Assembly (NCBI RefSeq): GCF_016863495.1
Contig: NZ_BOOZ01000025.1
Location: 1-64,000, forward strand
Length of the DNA stretch: 64,000 bases
Reading direction: 5' to 3'
Origin: Micromonospora andamanensis
Lineage (GTDB): Bacteria > Actinomycetota > Actinomycetes > Mycobacteriales > Micromonosporaceae
The number at the start of each line of letters is the position of its first letter. The first letter of the stretch is position 1. Shown here in pieces: positions 44,416-53,608 of the stretch. Both the position numbers and the translations under genes were made by a program. Under the pieces are notes generated by a model, which saw only the letters and a list, made by a program, of their open reading frames with translations, was not told where the DNA came from and made no database searches.

Positions 44416-44786
44416 CGCACGGCCTCCGCGTGGTGGTGCACGATCCGCCAGCCCGCGTCGTCGCGCCGCAGCACGTCGGTGACCCGGAAGCAGACGTCCG
44501 GGCGGTCGTCGGCGTGCCGGGCCCGCAGCACGTACCGGACCAGACCGGTGTCGTCCCACGCGTCGGCATGCAGTTGTTCCGGAGCGACGGTGACCGGTGC
44601 CGGTCCGGTGGCCCCGGCGGCCCGGCGGTCCCGCAGCGCGTCCAGCTCGGCCAGGCCGGTGAGCAGGCCGTCGGCGTCGGATTCCCAGATGGTCAGGTCC
44701 GGGTGCAGGTGGGCGTCGAAGGCGGATCGATCACCAAGTGATCGGTACAGGTCGGTGATCGTGGTGGTGAGGTCGTCGATGCTCAT
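44412..44786 (-). CDS. SnoaL/NTF2-like protein
   Basis: A 124-residue single-domain SnoaL-like protein: the N-terminal helix ITDLYRSLGDRSAFDAHLHPDLTIWES and the C-terminal strands FRVTDVLRRDDAGWRIVHHHAE. Many members bind or isomerise small molecules, but the catalytic residues here cannot be named. It overlaps the TIGR04076 gene and lies 3 bases after the DUF885 stop, within the operon. Confidence 0.83.
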   Translation of the reverse strand: MSIDDLTTTITDLYRSLGDRSAFDAHLHPDLTIWESDADGLLTGLAELDALRDRRAAGATGPAPVTVAPEQLHADAWDDTGLVRYVLRARHADDRPDVCFRVTDVLRRDDAGWRIVHHHAEAVR

Positions 44787-44789
44787 CGG

Positions 44790-46493
44790 TCACTTCCGGT
44801 CGAGGGAGGCGGCAGCGGGTAGGAACGTCTCGGCGAGGCGCTCGCGCAGCGGATCCAGACCCATCGGCCCGAGCGCCAGCGCGGCGTGGTGGAACCGTTT
44901 GCGGTCGAAGGCGTGGCCGGCACGGCGCTCCGCCTCCTGGCGGGCCTGCTGCCACAGCCGCGCGCCCACCTTGAAGGCGAGTGCCTGCGCCGGCCAGCCG
45001 AGATAACGGTCGACCTCGAACCGGGCGGTCGCGGCGTCCAGCCCGGCCACCCGGGTGAGCAGGTCCACCGCCGCCGGATGGCTCCAGCGGAGTGCGTCGG
45101 TGAACCCGTTGCCGGCCGGTATCGGCAGGTCGAGGTGCAGGCCGAGGTCGATGACGACGCGGGCGGCCCGCCACATCTGCCCGTCCAGCATGCCGAGCCG
45201 TTCCGCCGGGCCGGCGTAGAGGCCGAGTTCGTCGGCGAGCCGTTCGGCGTAGTGCGCCCAGCCTTCGGCGTACCCGTGCACGTGGCACAGCGTGCGCTGC
45301 CACGGGTGCAGGTCGGCGGTGGTGAGCGTGATGGCGTGCTGAAGGTGGTGGCCGGGCAGCCCTTCGTGGCAGAGCGTCCCGACGTGCCGCCACACCGGCA
45401 CCGTCGACTCGCCCGGCGGCACCGACCACCAGATGCCGCCGGGGCGGGTCAGGTTCGCGTCGGGTGGCGTGTAGTACATGACCCCGGAGGCGGCGGGGCT
45501 GATCCGGCAGACCACCTGCCGGGTGGCGGGCGGGATGTCGAAGTGCGTCCCGTCGAGCAGGTCGGTCACCAGCGCGGTCCGCCGGGTCAGCCAGTCCTCC
45601 AGGGGCGGACCGACAGGCACCCGCCCGGCCGGGTCCGCGTCCAGCGCGGTCCGGGCGGCGGCCACGTCCGGGTGGCCGCAGTCGAGCGCCGCCGCCCGCA
45701 GCTCGGCGGCGGTGCGGGCCAGCTCCGCCCAGCCGTACGCGTACAGCTCGTCCAGGTCGACAGTGGCACCGAGGAACGCGCGGGCGGTGACCCGGTAGAG
45801 GTCGCGGCCCACCCCGTCCACCTCGGAGGCGGCGGGAGCCAGTTCGGTACGCAGGAAGGTGGCGAACCTCGCCGTGGCTGCGGTGGCCAGTCCGGCCCCT
45901 TCGGCCAGCCGGCCGGCGAGCGGCCCACCCGCGTACCCGGCGACGAGACCACCGAAGAAGTCGGCGCCGACCCAGGCGGTGCACTGCTCGACGACGGTCA
46001 GCACCTGCCGGCGCGCGACCAGTTGGCCACGCTTGGCGGAACGACGCAGCGTGGCGGTGTACTGGTCGAGAGTGGTGGGCAGCCGGTGCAGGTGATCGGC
46101 GACCACGGCCCAGTCGTCGGCGGTGGTCCGGGGCAGGTTGTCGAAGACCTGCCGGGCCAGGTGCACCGGGGTGGCCAGCGGGGCGAGCAGCCGGGTGGTG
46201 AAGCCGGCGTCGTACAGCGCCGCCTCGCTGGCCAGCCGGTCGGCCAGGGCACCGGCGAGTGCCTGCTCGGTCGGGCCGGTAACGGTGGCGGCGCCCACCG
46301 CGGTGGCGGTGTCCCGGGTCAGCTCGGCCCGGGCGTCGAACGCTTCCGGCGACAGGTCCGCCAGCCGCCATTCGGGCGTACGCCCGGCCGCCTCGGCGGC
46401 CTCCGGGTCCAGCGCGGCGAGGGCGTGCAGGTATCGGTCGGCCACTGTGGTGATGCTCGGCCCGGTCGGGTCGGCCGCTAAAGTGCCGGTCAT
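44790..46493 (-). CDS. DUF885 metallohydrolase-like protein
   Basis: The 567-residue protein resembles the DUF885 family, distantly related to M32-type metallopeptidases. The zinc-binding motif CHEGLPGHHLQHAI fits HExxxGHxxQ, and GYAEGWAHYAERLADE supplies a further Glu. No signal peptide, so it is cytoplasmic. It may hydrolyse small peptides or other amides imported by the Opp-type system. ATG 46493 overlaps the amidohydrolase stop as ATGA. Confidence 0.85.
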   Translation of the reverse strand: MTGTLAADPTGPSITTVADRYLHALAALDPEAAEAAGRTPEWRLADLSPEAFDARAELTRDTATAVGAATVTGPTEQALAGALADRLASEAALYDAGFTTRLLAPLATPVHLARQVFDNLPRTTADDWAVVADHLHRLPTTLDQYTATLRRSAKRGQLVARRQVLTVVEQCTAWVGADFFGGLVAGYAGGPLAGRLAEGAGLATAATARFATFLRTELAPAASEVDGVGRDLYRVTARAFLGATVDLDELYAYGWAELARTAAELRAAALDCGHPDVAAARTALDADPAGRVPVGPPLEDWLTRRTALVTDLLDGTHFDIPPATRQVVCRISPAASGVMYYTPPDANLTRPGGIWWSVPPGESTVPVWRHVGTLCHEGLPGHHLQHAITLTTADLHPWQRTLCHVHGYAEGWAHYAERLADELGLYAGPAERLGMLDGQMWRAARVVIDLGLHLDLPIPAGNGFTDALRWSHPAAVDLLTRVAGLDAATARFEVDRYLGWPAQALAFKVGARLWQQARQEAERRAGHAFDRKRFHHAALALGPMGLDPLRERLAETFLPAAASLDRK

Positions 46494-47728
46494 CGGGGCG
46501 TCCGGAAGCGGTGGTGGTCGTCGCGGTACACGACGCCGCCCTTGACGACCGCGTGCAGGGTGCGCAGGGCCGAGACGGAACGGGTCGGGTCGTCCCGAAG
46601 CACCAGCAGGTCGGCGTGTTTGCCGGCCTCGACACTGCCGAGCGTGTCGGCCTGGTCGAGCCATTCGGCGGGCCGGATGGTGGCGGCCTTCAGCGCGTCC
46701 GCGACAGACATCCCGGCGTCCACCATGAACTCCAGCTCACGGACGGTCGCGGTGGTCTCGTCGTAGCCCGCGTGCGGCGGCATGTCGCTGCCCAGCGCGA
46801 TGGGTACGCCGTTGCGGATGGCGTGCTGGAGGCTCTCCCAGTGTCGGGGGCCGGCGGCCAGGGCCCGGTCCATCAGCCAGCCCGGCACCCCGGAGTCGCG
46901 GAAGAACTGCTCACACCGGCTCACCACGATTGTGGGCACGTACCAGACGCCCCGATCGGCCATCAGACGGGTGACCTCGTCGGTCAGCTCGTAGCCGTGT
47001 TCGACGCAGTCCAGACCGAGTTCGACAGCCCGGCGCACCGTGTCGGCGGGGCCGGCGTGCGCGGTGACCTTCCGCCCCCAGTCGTGGGCGACCCGGATGA
47101 CGGCGGCCATCTCGTCGTCGAGCAGTTGTGGCGTGTCAATCGCCTCGAACTGACCGGCGATGCCGCCGGAGACGCAGACTTTGATCAGGTCGGCGCCGGC
47201 CCGGATCTGGGCCCGGGTGAGCCGGCGGAACCCGTCGGCGCCGTCGGCCTCCAAGGCGTCGGCCTCCCAGCCATGACCACCCGTGCAGCACAACGCGTGT
47301 CCGGCGGTGAAGATCCGGGGGCCGTCCACCGCGCCGGCCTCGATGCCCCGGCGCAGTGCGAAGTCGGCGTAGCGTCCCTCGCCGACCAGCCGGGCGGTGG
47401 TGACCCCGGCGTGCAGGGTGCGCCGGGCCGAGTCGGCCATCAGCAGCACCAGTTCGGCCAGGTTGGACCGGTGCACCGTGTCGGCGAGGTGACCGGGCAG
47501 CCCGAGGGAGAGGTGCACGTGCATGTTGGTCAGGCCGGGCATCACGACGTCGCCGCCGAGGTCGACCACGCGGGCGTCGCCGGCCTCGACGAGCACGTCG
47601 TCGACGGCTCCCACGGCCTTGATCATCCCGTCGGCGCCGACCCGGACACCCCGGTCGGGCTGGAGGTGGTCGGCGACGCCGTCGTAGAGCGCGAGGTTGA
47701 CCAGGACCTGTTCGGTGGCTTTGTGCAT
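46490..47728 (-). CDS. metal-dependent amidohydrolase (prolidase/imidazolonepropionase-like)
   Basis: A 412-residue cytoplasmic amidohydrolase. Metal ligands in order are NMHVHL (His70, His72), a carboxylated-lysine candidate in ADLIKVCVSGG, KVTAHAG, VEHGYEL and the Asp in GSDMPPH. Close relatives cleave N-acyl or aminoacyl-prolyl peptides. The ATG at 47728 is 10 bases after the oppF-like stop. Its place between the importer and DUF885 suggests two successive hydrolysis steps on the imported compound. Confidence 0.9.
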   Translation of the reverse strand: MHKATEQVLVNLALYDGVADHLQPDRGVRVGADGMIKAVGAVDDVLVEAGDARVVDLGGDVVMPGLTNMHVHLSLGLPGHLADTVHRSNLAELVLLMADSARRTLHAGVTTARLVGEGRYADFALRRGIEAGAVDGPRIFTAGHALCCTGGHGWEADALEADGADGFRRLTRAQIRAGADLIKVCVSGGIAGQFEAIDTPQLLDDEMAAVIRVAHDWGRKVTAHAGPADTVRRAVELGLDCVEHGYELTDEVTRLMADRGVWYVPTIVVSRCEQFFRDSGVPGWLMDRALAAGPRHWESLQHAIRNGVPIALGSDMPPHAGYDETTATVRELEFMVDAGMSVADALKAATIRPAEWLDQADTLGSVEAGKHADLLVLRDDPTRSVSALRTLHAVVKGGVVYRDDHHRFRTPR

Positions 47729-47738
47729 GACGACGTCC

Positions 47739-48704
47739 TCAGTTCGCGGGCACGGTGGCCGGGGCCAGCGTGGGGTCGTTGAGCCAGCAGGCGGCGCTGC
47801 GTCCGCCGAGGTCGAGGGTGGGTGGCTGGTCGCCGCAGGGGGCGAAGGCGTGCGGGCAGCGTGGCCGGAACCGGCAACCGGTGGGGGCGTTCGCGGGGTC
47901 GGGTACCTCACCGGCCAGGGTGGCGGGCAACAGTGGGGTGGGGCCGATGCGGGGCACCGCGTCGATGAGCGCCCGGGTGTAGGGGTGTCGCGGATTCCGC
48001 CACAGCTCGCGGGTGGGCGCGCTCTCGACGATCCGGCCCAGGTACATCACGGCTGTGACGTCGGCGATCTCGTGCACCAGGGCGAGGTCGTGGGAGATGA
48101 ACAGCATGCCCATGTCGAGATCGCGGACCAGCCCGACGAGCAGGTTGACCACCTGCGCCTGGGACGAGGCGTCCAGGGCGGTGACCGGCTCGTCGGCGAT
48201 GATCATGCGGGGCTGCGGGGCGAGTGCCCGGGCGATGGCGAGACGTTGTCGCTGACCGCCGGAGAACTGGTGCGGGTACCGCTCGACGGCGGTGGCCGGC
48301 ATGCCGACCCGGTCCAGCAGCTCGCGCACCCGGTCCCGGCGGGCCGTGGCGGTCAGGGTCGCCGGCACGCCGTCGAGCAGTTGCGCGCCGATGGTGCGCC
48401 GGGGGTTCAGCGAGGCGTACGGGTTCTGGAAGACCATCTGCAGACCGGTCTCGGTCTCCGGCCGGCGTCGCCAGCCAAGTGGCGTGACCGGCTGCCCGCC
48501 GAAGCGGACCGCCCCGGCGCTGGGCGGGGTCAGTCCCACCGCGACCCGGGCCAGCGACGACTTGCCGCAGCCGGATTCACCGACCAGGCCGACGATCTGC
48601 CCGGCCGCCACGTCCAGGCTGACTCCGGCGACCGCGAGCACCCGGCCGCGTCCCCGCGAGCGGTACTCGACCTCGACGTCGCTGATGTCCAGCAGGCCGG
48701 TCAT
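47739..48704 (-). CDS. peptide-type ABC transporter ATPase (DppF/OppF)
   Basis: A 321-residue ATPase of a dipeptide/oligopeptide/nickel-type importer. Walker A GESGCGKSS, signature FSGGQRQRLAIARAL, Walker B IIADEP, then the C-terminal oligopeptide motif with Cys residues (TGCRFRPRCPHAFAPCGD), which in some members binds an Fe-S cluster. ATG 48704 overlaps the oppD-like stop. Both ATPases are canonical, so both sites should be active. Confidence 0.93.
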   Translation of the reverse strand: MTGLLDISDVEVEYRSRGRGRVLAVAGVSLDVAAGQIVGLVGESGCGKSSLARVAVGLTPPSAGAVRFGGQPVTPLGWRRRPETETGLQMVFQNPYASLNPRRTIGAQLLDGVPATLTATARRDRVRELLDRVGMPATAVERYPHQFSGGQRQRLAIARALAPQPRMIIADEPVTALDASSQAQVVNLLVGLVRDLDMGMLFISHDLALVHEIADVTAVMYLGRIVESAPTRELWRNPRHPYTRALIDAVPRIGPTPLLPATLAGEVPDPANAPTGCRFRPRCPHAFAPCGDQPPTLDLGGRSAACWLNDPTLAPATVPAN

Positions 48705-49681
48705 CGGGCTGCCTCCTCCAGGTGCGGGCGGACCACGCAGGCCACCGACCGGTCGGCACCCGCCGGGGCCAGGGGCGGTGGCGTGGTGCCGCAGGTCGGC
48801 TCGGCGTACCGGCAGCGGGGTTGGAACGGGCAGCCTGGCGGTGCCTCACCCGGTGCCGGCGGGCCGCCGGGGATGGGCCGCAGCGTGCCGACGGCGTGGG
48901 TGCCGTGTGGTCGGGCGCCGAGCAGCGCCGCCGTGTACGGGTGGGTGGGCGCGGTCAGCAGCGCGCCGGTCGGGCCGGTCTCCACCACCCGACCGGCGTA
49001 GAAGACGTAGCCACGGGTGGTCAACGCGCTGAGCACCCCCAGGTCGTGGGTGATGAAGGCGACGGCCAGCCCGGTCTCGGCGCGCAACCGGTCGAGCAGG
49101 GCGAGGATGCCGGCCTGCACTGTGACGTCGAGGGCTGTGGTCGGTTCGTCGGCGATCAGCAGTCGGGGCCGGGCGGCCAGGGCGATCGCGATGGCCGCCC
49201 GTTGCCGCATGCCACCGGAGAACTGGTGCGGGTAGGCGCGCAGGGCACGCTCCGGGTCGGGGATCCGGACCTGGTCGAGCAGTTCCACAGCCCGCCGGGT
49301 CGCGGACCGCCGGTCCATCCGCAGGTGCACCCGCATGTGCTCGGTGAGCTGACGGCCGACGGTGAGCATCGGATGCAGGGCGGCGGTCGGGTCCTGGAAG
49401 ACCATGGCGATGCCCGCGCCCCGGATCCGCTGCCAGCCCCGGTCGTCCAGGCCGAGCAGGTCGGTGCCGGCGAAGCGCGCCGTACCGCTGGCCCGCGCCC
49501 CAGCGGGGAGCAGACCGAGCAGGGTCTGTGCGGTGATGCTCTTGCCGCAGCCGCTCTCTCCGGCGATGCCGACAAGTTCCCCCTCGTCGACGGTGAGCGA
49601 CACGTCGTGCAGGATCGGCAGCGGTCCGCGCGGGCCGGGCAGGGTGACCGCGAGGGATTCGACGTCGAGCAGCGGCGCCAT
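48701..49681 (-). CDS. peptide-type ABC transporter ATPase (DppD/OppD)
   Basis: The 326-residue paired ATPase: Walker A GESGCGKSI, signature FSGGMRQRAAIAIALA, Walker B LIADEPTTALD, and the C-terminal cysteine segment (PGCPFQPRCRYAEPTCG). It ends in the oppF overlap and follows the OppC-type permease by 1 base. Subunit pairing with the next gene is assured by overlap and operon order. Confidence 0.93.
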   Translation of the reverse strand: MAPLLDVESLAVTLPGPRGPLPILHDVSLTVDEGELVGIAGESGCGKSITAQTLLGLLPAGARASGTARFAGTDLLGLDDRGWQRIRGAGIAMVFQDPTAALHPMLTVGRQLTEHMRVHLRMDRRSATRRAVELLDQVRIPDPERALRAYPHQFSGGMRQRAAIAIALAARPRLLIADEPTTALDVTVQAGILALLDRLRAETGLAVAFITHDLGVLSALTTRGYVFYAGRVVETGPTGALLTAPTHPYTAALLGARPHGTHAVGTLRPIPGGPPAPGEAPPGCPFQPRCRYAEPTCGTTPPPLAPAGADRSVACVVRPHLEEAAR

Positions 49682-49682
49682 C

Positions 49683-50600
49683 TCAGCGTCCCTTCGCGTA
49701 GCGGGGGTCGAGCCGGTCGCGCAGCGCGTCGCCGAGCACGTTGAAGGCCATCACGACGGTGAGGATGGCCAGGCCCGGGAAAACGCTCACCCACCACATC
49801 GACAGGTCCTGGGAGCCGAGCGCGACCATCGAGCCCCACTCGGCGGCCGGTGGACGCGGCCCGAGCCCCAGGAAGGAGAGCGCGGCGAGCAGCAGCACCG
49901 CGTTGCCGAGTTCCAGGGTGGCCAGCACGACCGCCGGGCCGATGCTGTTGGGCAGCACGTCGCGGCGCAGCGCACGGACCGGTCCGACGCCGAGCAGTCG
50001 GGCGGCGTTGAGGTAGTCGTCGCCGCGCATGCTGAGCACCGCGCTGCGGATCACCCGGGCGTAGACCGGCCAGGAGACGATGACCAGCGCCAGCACCGCG
50101 TTGCGGGTGTTCGGGCCGAAGGCGGCGGTCACCGCCATGGCCAGGATGATCTGCGGGAAGGCGAAGACCAGGTCGGTGAGCCGCATCAGCGCCTCGTCGG
50201 CGAACCGGCCCAGGTATCCGGCGACCAGCCCGAGCAGGCCGCCGATGAGCAGGGCGAGCGAGACGATGGCCAGGGCCAGCGGAATCGACAACCGCGCGCC
50301 GTGCACCACCCGGCTGAAGATGTCCCGGCCGAGCGAGTCGGTGCCGAACCAGTGCGCCGCCGACGGCGACGCGTAGGTGTCGGCGCTCTGGGCGAGCGGA
50401 TCGTAGGGGGCGACGAGGGGGGCGAGGATCGCCACCAGCAGCCAGCCACCGAGAATGGTCAGGGCCACCACGGCGATCGGTTGTCGCCAGACCGGCCGAC
50501 CGGCCGAGTCACCACGCAGCCGGCCGAGCCAGCGGCGGCGGGTCAACGCCCGGTCCACCTTCGGGTCGGGTGCCACCGGATCGGGTGCGATCATCGTCAT
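49683..50600 (-). CDS. peptide-type ABC permease (DppC/OppC)
   Basis: A 305-residue inner-membrane permease with an N-terminal basic tail and about six helices. WFGTDSLGRDIFSRVVHGAR is the conserved DppC/OppC motif, and the EAA-type loop is DDYLNAARLLGVGPVRALRRDVLP. ATG 50600 overlaps the OppB-type stop as ATGA. It forms the translocation pore with the OppB-type protein. Confidence 0.94.
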   Translation of the reverse strand: MTMIAPDPVAPDPKVDRALTRRRWLGRLRGDSAGRPVWRQPIAVVALTILGGWLLVAILAPLVAPYDPLAQSADTYASPSAAHWFGTDSLGRDIFSRVVHGARLSIPLALAIVSLALLIGGLLGLVAGYLGRFADEALMRLTDLVFAFPQIILAMAVTAAFGPNTRNAVLALVIVSWPVYARVIRSAVLSMRGDDYLNAARLLGVGPVRALRRDVLPNSIGPAVVLATLELGNAVLLLAALSFLGLGPRPPAAEWGSMVALGSQDLSMWWVSVFPGLAILTVVMAFNVLGDALRDRLDPRYAKGR

Positions 50601-51682
50601 GACAGGCGGATCCTCGGGTCGATGAGCCCGTACAGCAGGTCGACGGTCAGGTTGACAAGGGTGTAGACAAGCGCCACGAAGAGGCTGACCCCGAGGATCG
50701 CGGGCAGGTCCAGGGCGGTGGCGCTGCGGTAGGCGTACTGGCCGACGCCCGGCCAGCCGAAGATGCTCTCCACCAGCACCGTCCCGGACAGCAACGAGGC
50801 GAAGGCCAGGCCGGACACGGTGACCACCGGCACCAGGCCGGCGCGCAGCAGGTGCCGGCGCAGCACCACCCTGGTCGGCAGACCCTTGGCGTACGCGGCC
50901 CGGATGTAGTCCTGCTGGAGCACCTCCAGCATGGCGGAGCGGACGAAGCGCACCAGCAGCGCCACCGTCAGCGAGGTCAGCACCAGCACCGGCAGGGTCA
51001 GGTGCTGCGCCGCGTCCCAGGCCACGTCCCACTGGCCGGCGAGCGCGGCATCCACCGTGTACATCCCGGTGACCGTCGGCGGTGGGCTGAACCCGGTCGA
51101 CAGCCGTCCGCCGCTGGGCGCCAGACCGAGCTGGTAGAAGAACACGTAGAGCACCACGAGCGAGAGCCAGAACGGCGGCGTGGAGAGCCCGAGCAGGGCA
51201 CCGACCCGGACGAGCTGGTCGGTGAGCCGGCCGTTGCGGACCGCGGCGAGCATCCCGATGCCGGTGCCGATCAGCAGCGCCAGCACCATTGTGGGGATGG
51301 CCAGCTCCATCGTCGCCGGCACGTACCGCACCAGGTCGTCCAGGACCGCCCGGCCGGTCTGCTGGGAGATGCCCAGGTCGCCGCGGAACAGGTTGCCCAG
51401 GTAGTGCAGGTACTGCTGCCACAGCGGCTGGTCCAGCCCCCACTTCTCGCGGAAGGCGGCCACCGTGGCCGGGTCGTTGAGCGCCTGGTCGGACAGGTTG
51501 GCGGTGACCGGGTCACCGGGCACCACGTTCACCAGTCCGAACGTCACCACCGTGACACCCAGCAGCAGTCCGGCGGTGATCGCCAGCCGCTTCGCCAGGA
51601 AGGCCAGCAGCGGGTGGGCGCTTCGGCGCCCGGGCGCGGTCGTGGTGACCGCGCCCGGCTCGCCGCCGTGGGCCGTCGACAT
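50597..51682 (-). CDS. peptide-type ABC permease (DppB/OppB)
   Basis: A 361-residue permease whose first helix ends in VTFGLVNVVPGDPV, the usual OppB start (P-G-D-P). The EAA loop is DYIRAAYAKGLPTRVVLRRHLL. An extended extracytoplasmic loop (about 185-240) follows. ATG 51682 is chosen over an upstream one because it lies 11 bases after the binding-protein stop. Confidence 0.93.
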   Translation of the reverse strand: MSTAHGGEPGAVTTTAPGRRSAHPLLAFLAKRLAITAGLLLGVTVVTFGLVNVVPGDPVTANLSDQALNDPATVAAFREKWGLDQPLWQQYLHYLGNLFRGDLGISQQTGRAVLDDLVRYVPATMELAIPTMVLALLIGTGIGMLAAVRNGRLTDQLVRVGALLGLSTPPFWLSLVVLYVFFYQLGLAPSGGRLSTGFSPPPTVTGMYTVDAALAGQWDVAWDAAQHLTLPVLVLTSLTVALLVRFVRSAMLEVLQQDYIRAAYAKGLPTRVVLRRHLLRAGLVPVVTVSGLAFASLLSGTVLVESIFGWPGVGQYAYRSATALDLPAILGVSLFVALVYTLVNLTVDLLYGLIDPRIRLS

Positions 51683-51692
51683 GGTGCTCCGA

Positions 51693-53300
51693 CTACCTGC
51701 GGCCAACCGCGGCGACGTCGACCTGCCAGCCGGCGGCGGAGTAGTCCGCACCGGTCAGGTCGGCGGTCGCCACCACAGTGGAGGAGTTGCTGGCCAGCAC
51801 GATGTACGGGGAGGACTGGTTCATCAGCCGCTGCCACTCCTGCATGGCGGTGGCCCGGGCCGCGAGGTCGAGGGTCTCGGTGACCTTCTCGCCGGCCGCC
51901 ACGATCGCCGGTTCGGCCCGCTCGACCGTCCAGCCCGAGCGCAGCGCGGTGGCCTGGCCGGGTGCCATGTTGTTGATCAGTGAGTCGGCGACCGGGTAGT
52001 TCAGGCTCTGCGGGGTGAAGCCCAGTGGTGACTTACCGCCGCGCATCTCGTCGAGGAAGGAGGTGAGCGGCTGTGGGTTCAACTCCAACGTGATGCCGGC
52101 CTCGGCGGCGTCGCCCTGCACCTTTGTGGCGACGGTGCCCAGGTCCACGCCCTTGTAGGTGATGGCGGGGTAGTTGAACGTGACTGTGGGGTTGGTCAGG
52201 CCGGCCTCGGCGAGCAGCGCCTTGGCCTTCGGCACGTCCCGGGTGGACGCCTCGCTCCCGGGCAGGGTGCCGGGGAAGGCCGGCGCGACGAGTCCCGCGC
52301 CGGGGGCGGCGCCCGCGCCGTAGAGGGCGGCGATGCCCTGGTAGTCGATGGCGGCGCGCAACGCCTGGTTGAACTTCGGGTTCGAGGTCACCGCCGACAC
52401 GGCCGGGTCGGCGTTGAGGAAGAGGAAGTAGACGGTGTCCTGCACACCTGAGGTCTGCAGGCTCTCCGGCAGCCCGTCGAGCAGCTTGCCGGAAATATCC
52501 AGCGAGATCTCGGCGCTCTCGGCGCGCTGCATCGTCAGCTTCTGGGTCTGTACGTCCATGTTGCGCAGCACCACCCGCTCGAACTGCGGCTTCTCGCCCC
52601 AGTAGTTCGGGTTGGCCTCCAGCACCACCTGCGACTCCGGCTCGTACGACTTGAGCACGTACGGGCCACTGCCGATCGAGTTGGTGTCGAGGTACTGCTG
52701 CGCGGTGTCGCCCTGCGCGGCGTCCTCGCCGTCCTTGGCGCCGTTGTCCTGGGCGGCCTTGGCGTTGAGCACGCCTGTGGACGGCATCGCCAGCACCACA
52801 GGCACGTTGGGGTTGGGTGTGGCAGAGGTGACCACGACGGTACTGTCGTCGGTCTTGCTGACACTCAGCTCACTCACCGTGACCGCCGGGCTGCCCTTGA
52901 TGTTCTTCAACCGGTTCAGCGAGAACACCACGTCGTCGGCGGTGAGCGGGCTGCCGTCGGAGAAGGTCACCCCGGAGCGCAGCTTGAAGGTGAAGGTCTT
53001 CGCGTCGGGCGAGGTCTCGTACGACTCGGCCAGCGCCGGGACCGGCGTACCGACGTCGGAGCCCTCGAAGGTGAGCAGGGTGTCGTAGAGGGCGTGCACG
53101 GCGGTCAGGCCCGTCGCCTCGTAGACGCGGCCGGGGTCGAGGGTCTTGAGCACGAACGACGTGTTGACGGTGAGCGTCGTGGCCGCGCCATTGTTCGCGT
53201 TGCCACCGCTGCCGCCGGCGGTGCAGGCGGTGGTGGAGATGACGGCCAGCGTCGCCAGAGCGAGCGCTCCGGCGCGGAGCCGGCGGGGGGACACCGACAT
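51693..53300 (-). CDS. family-5 extracellular solute-binding lipoprotein
   Basis: A 535-residue lipoprotein with lipobox TTAC (Cys26). The mature part has the family-5 pattern typical of oligopeptide or dipeptide receptors: LKTLDPGRVYEATG, KTFTFKLRSGVTFSDGSPLTADDVVFSLNR and the later RAAIDYQGIA. It binds the imported compound outside the membrane. The gene is first in the ten-gene operon and is preceded by the symmetric divergent promoter. The ligand may be a peptide, but family 5 also includes opine and siderophore receptors. Confidence 0.93.
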   Translation of the reverse strand: MSVSPRRLRAGALALATLAVISTTACTAGGSGGNANNGAATTLTVNTSFVLKTLDPGRVYEATGLTAVHALYDTLLTFEGSDVGTPVPALAESYETSPDAKTFTFKLRSGVTFSDGSPLTADDVVFSLNRLKNIKGSPAVTVSELSVSKTDDSTVVVTSATPNPNVPVVLAMPSTGVLNAKAAQDNGAKDGEDAAQGDTAQQYLDTNSIGSGPYVLKSYEPESQVVLEANPNYWGEKPQFERVVLRNMDVQTQKLTMQRAESAEISLDISGKLLDGLPESLQTSGVQDTVYFLFLNADPAVSAVTSNPKFNQALRAAIDYQGIAALYGAGAAPGAGLVAPAFPGTLPGSEASTRDVPKAKALLAEAGLTNPTVTFNYPAITYKGVDLGTVATKVQGDAAEAGITLELNPQPLTSFLDEMRGGKSPLGFTPQSLNYPVADSLINNMAPGQATALRSGWTVERAEPAIVAAGEKVTETLDLAARATAMQEWQRLMNQSSPYIVLASNSSTVVATADLTGADYSAAGWQVDVAAVGRR

Positions 53301-53608
53301 GCTGTTCCTACCTTCGTATGGCGCGGCCCGCTGCGCGGGACCCGCGGGGCATCGACGTCCGGCGGCACCACCACGGCCGGGCCCGGACGGCCAGTGACGG
53401 TGTTCCGGGTTCTCAGGGGTGCGTCGGGTTCTCGGGGTGCGTCGTCGCAGGGTTGGATGTAGCCGGACTCGTGTACGTCCGGTTCGTGCCTGGACGCGGC
53501 GTGTCTACCAGTACCAAACAGCGCCGGCCTCTTGTTTGACCACCCTAAACACGGCCGTGTAGCTTGGTCAAACATTTTTAGCCACACTGTTATCGGATCG
53601 AGGTTCCC
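53301..53608. other. 308-nt divergent intergenic region
   Basis: It holds the symmetric promoter/operator at 53533-53574. The remaining 200 bases toward the operon form a long leader of the minus-strand transcript. I saw no clear riboswitch there, and no gene. Confidence 0.5.
53533..53574. promoter_or_regulatory. symmetric divergent promoter with nested palindromes
   Basis: TGTTTGACCA (53533-53542) and TGGTCAAACA (53565-53574) are perfect 10-bp reverse complements. Each carries a TTGACC -35. Plus: 53536-53541, an 18-bp spacer, then TAGCTT (53560-53565). Minus: 53566-53571, an 18-bp spacer, then TAGGGT (53542-53547). The spacer contains the palindrome ACACGGCCGTGT (53549-53560). A regulator bound here would block both directions. 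Confidence 0.65.
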
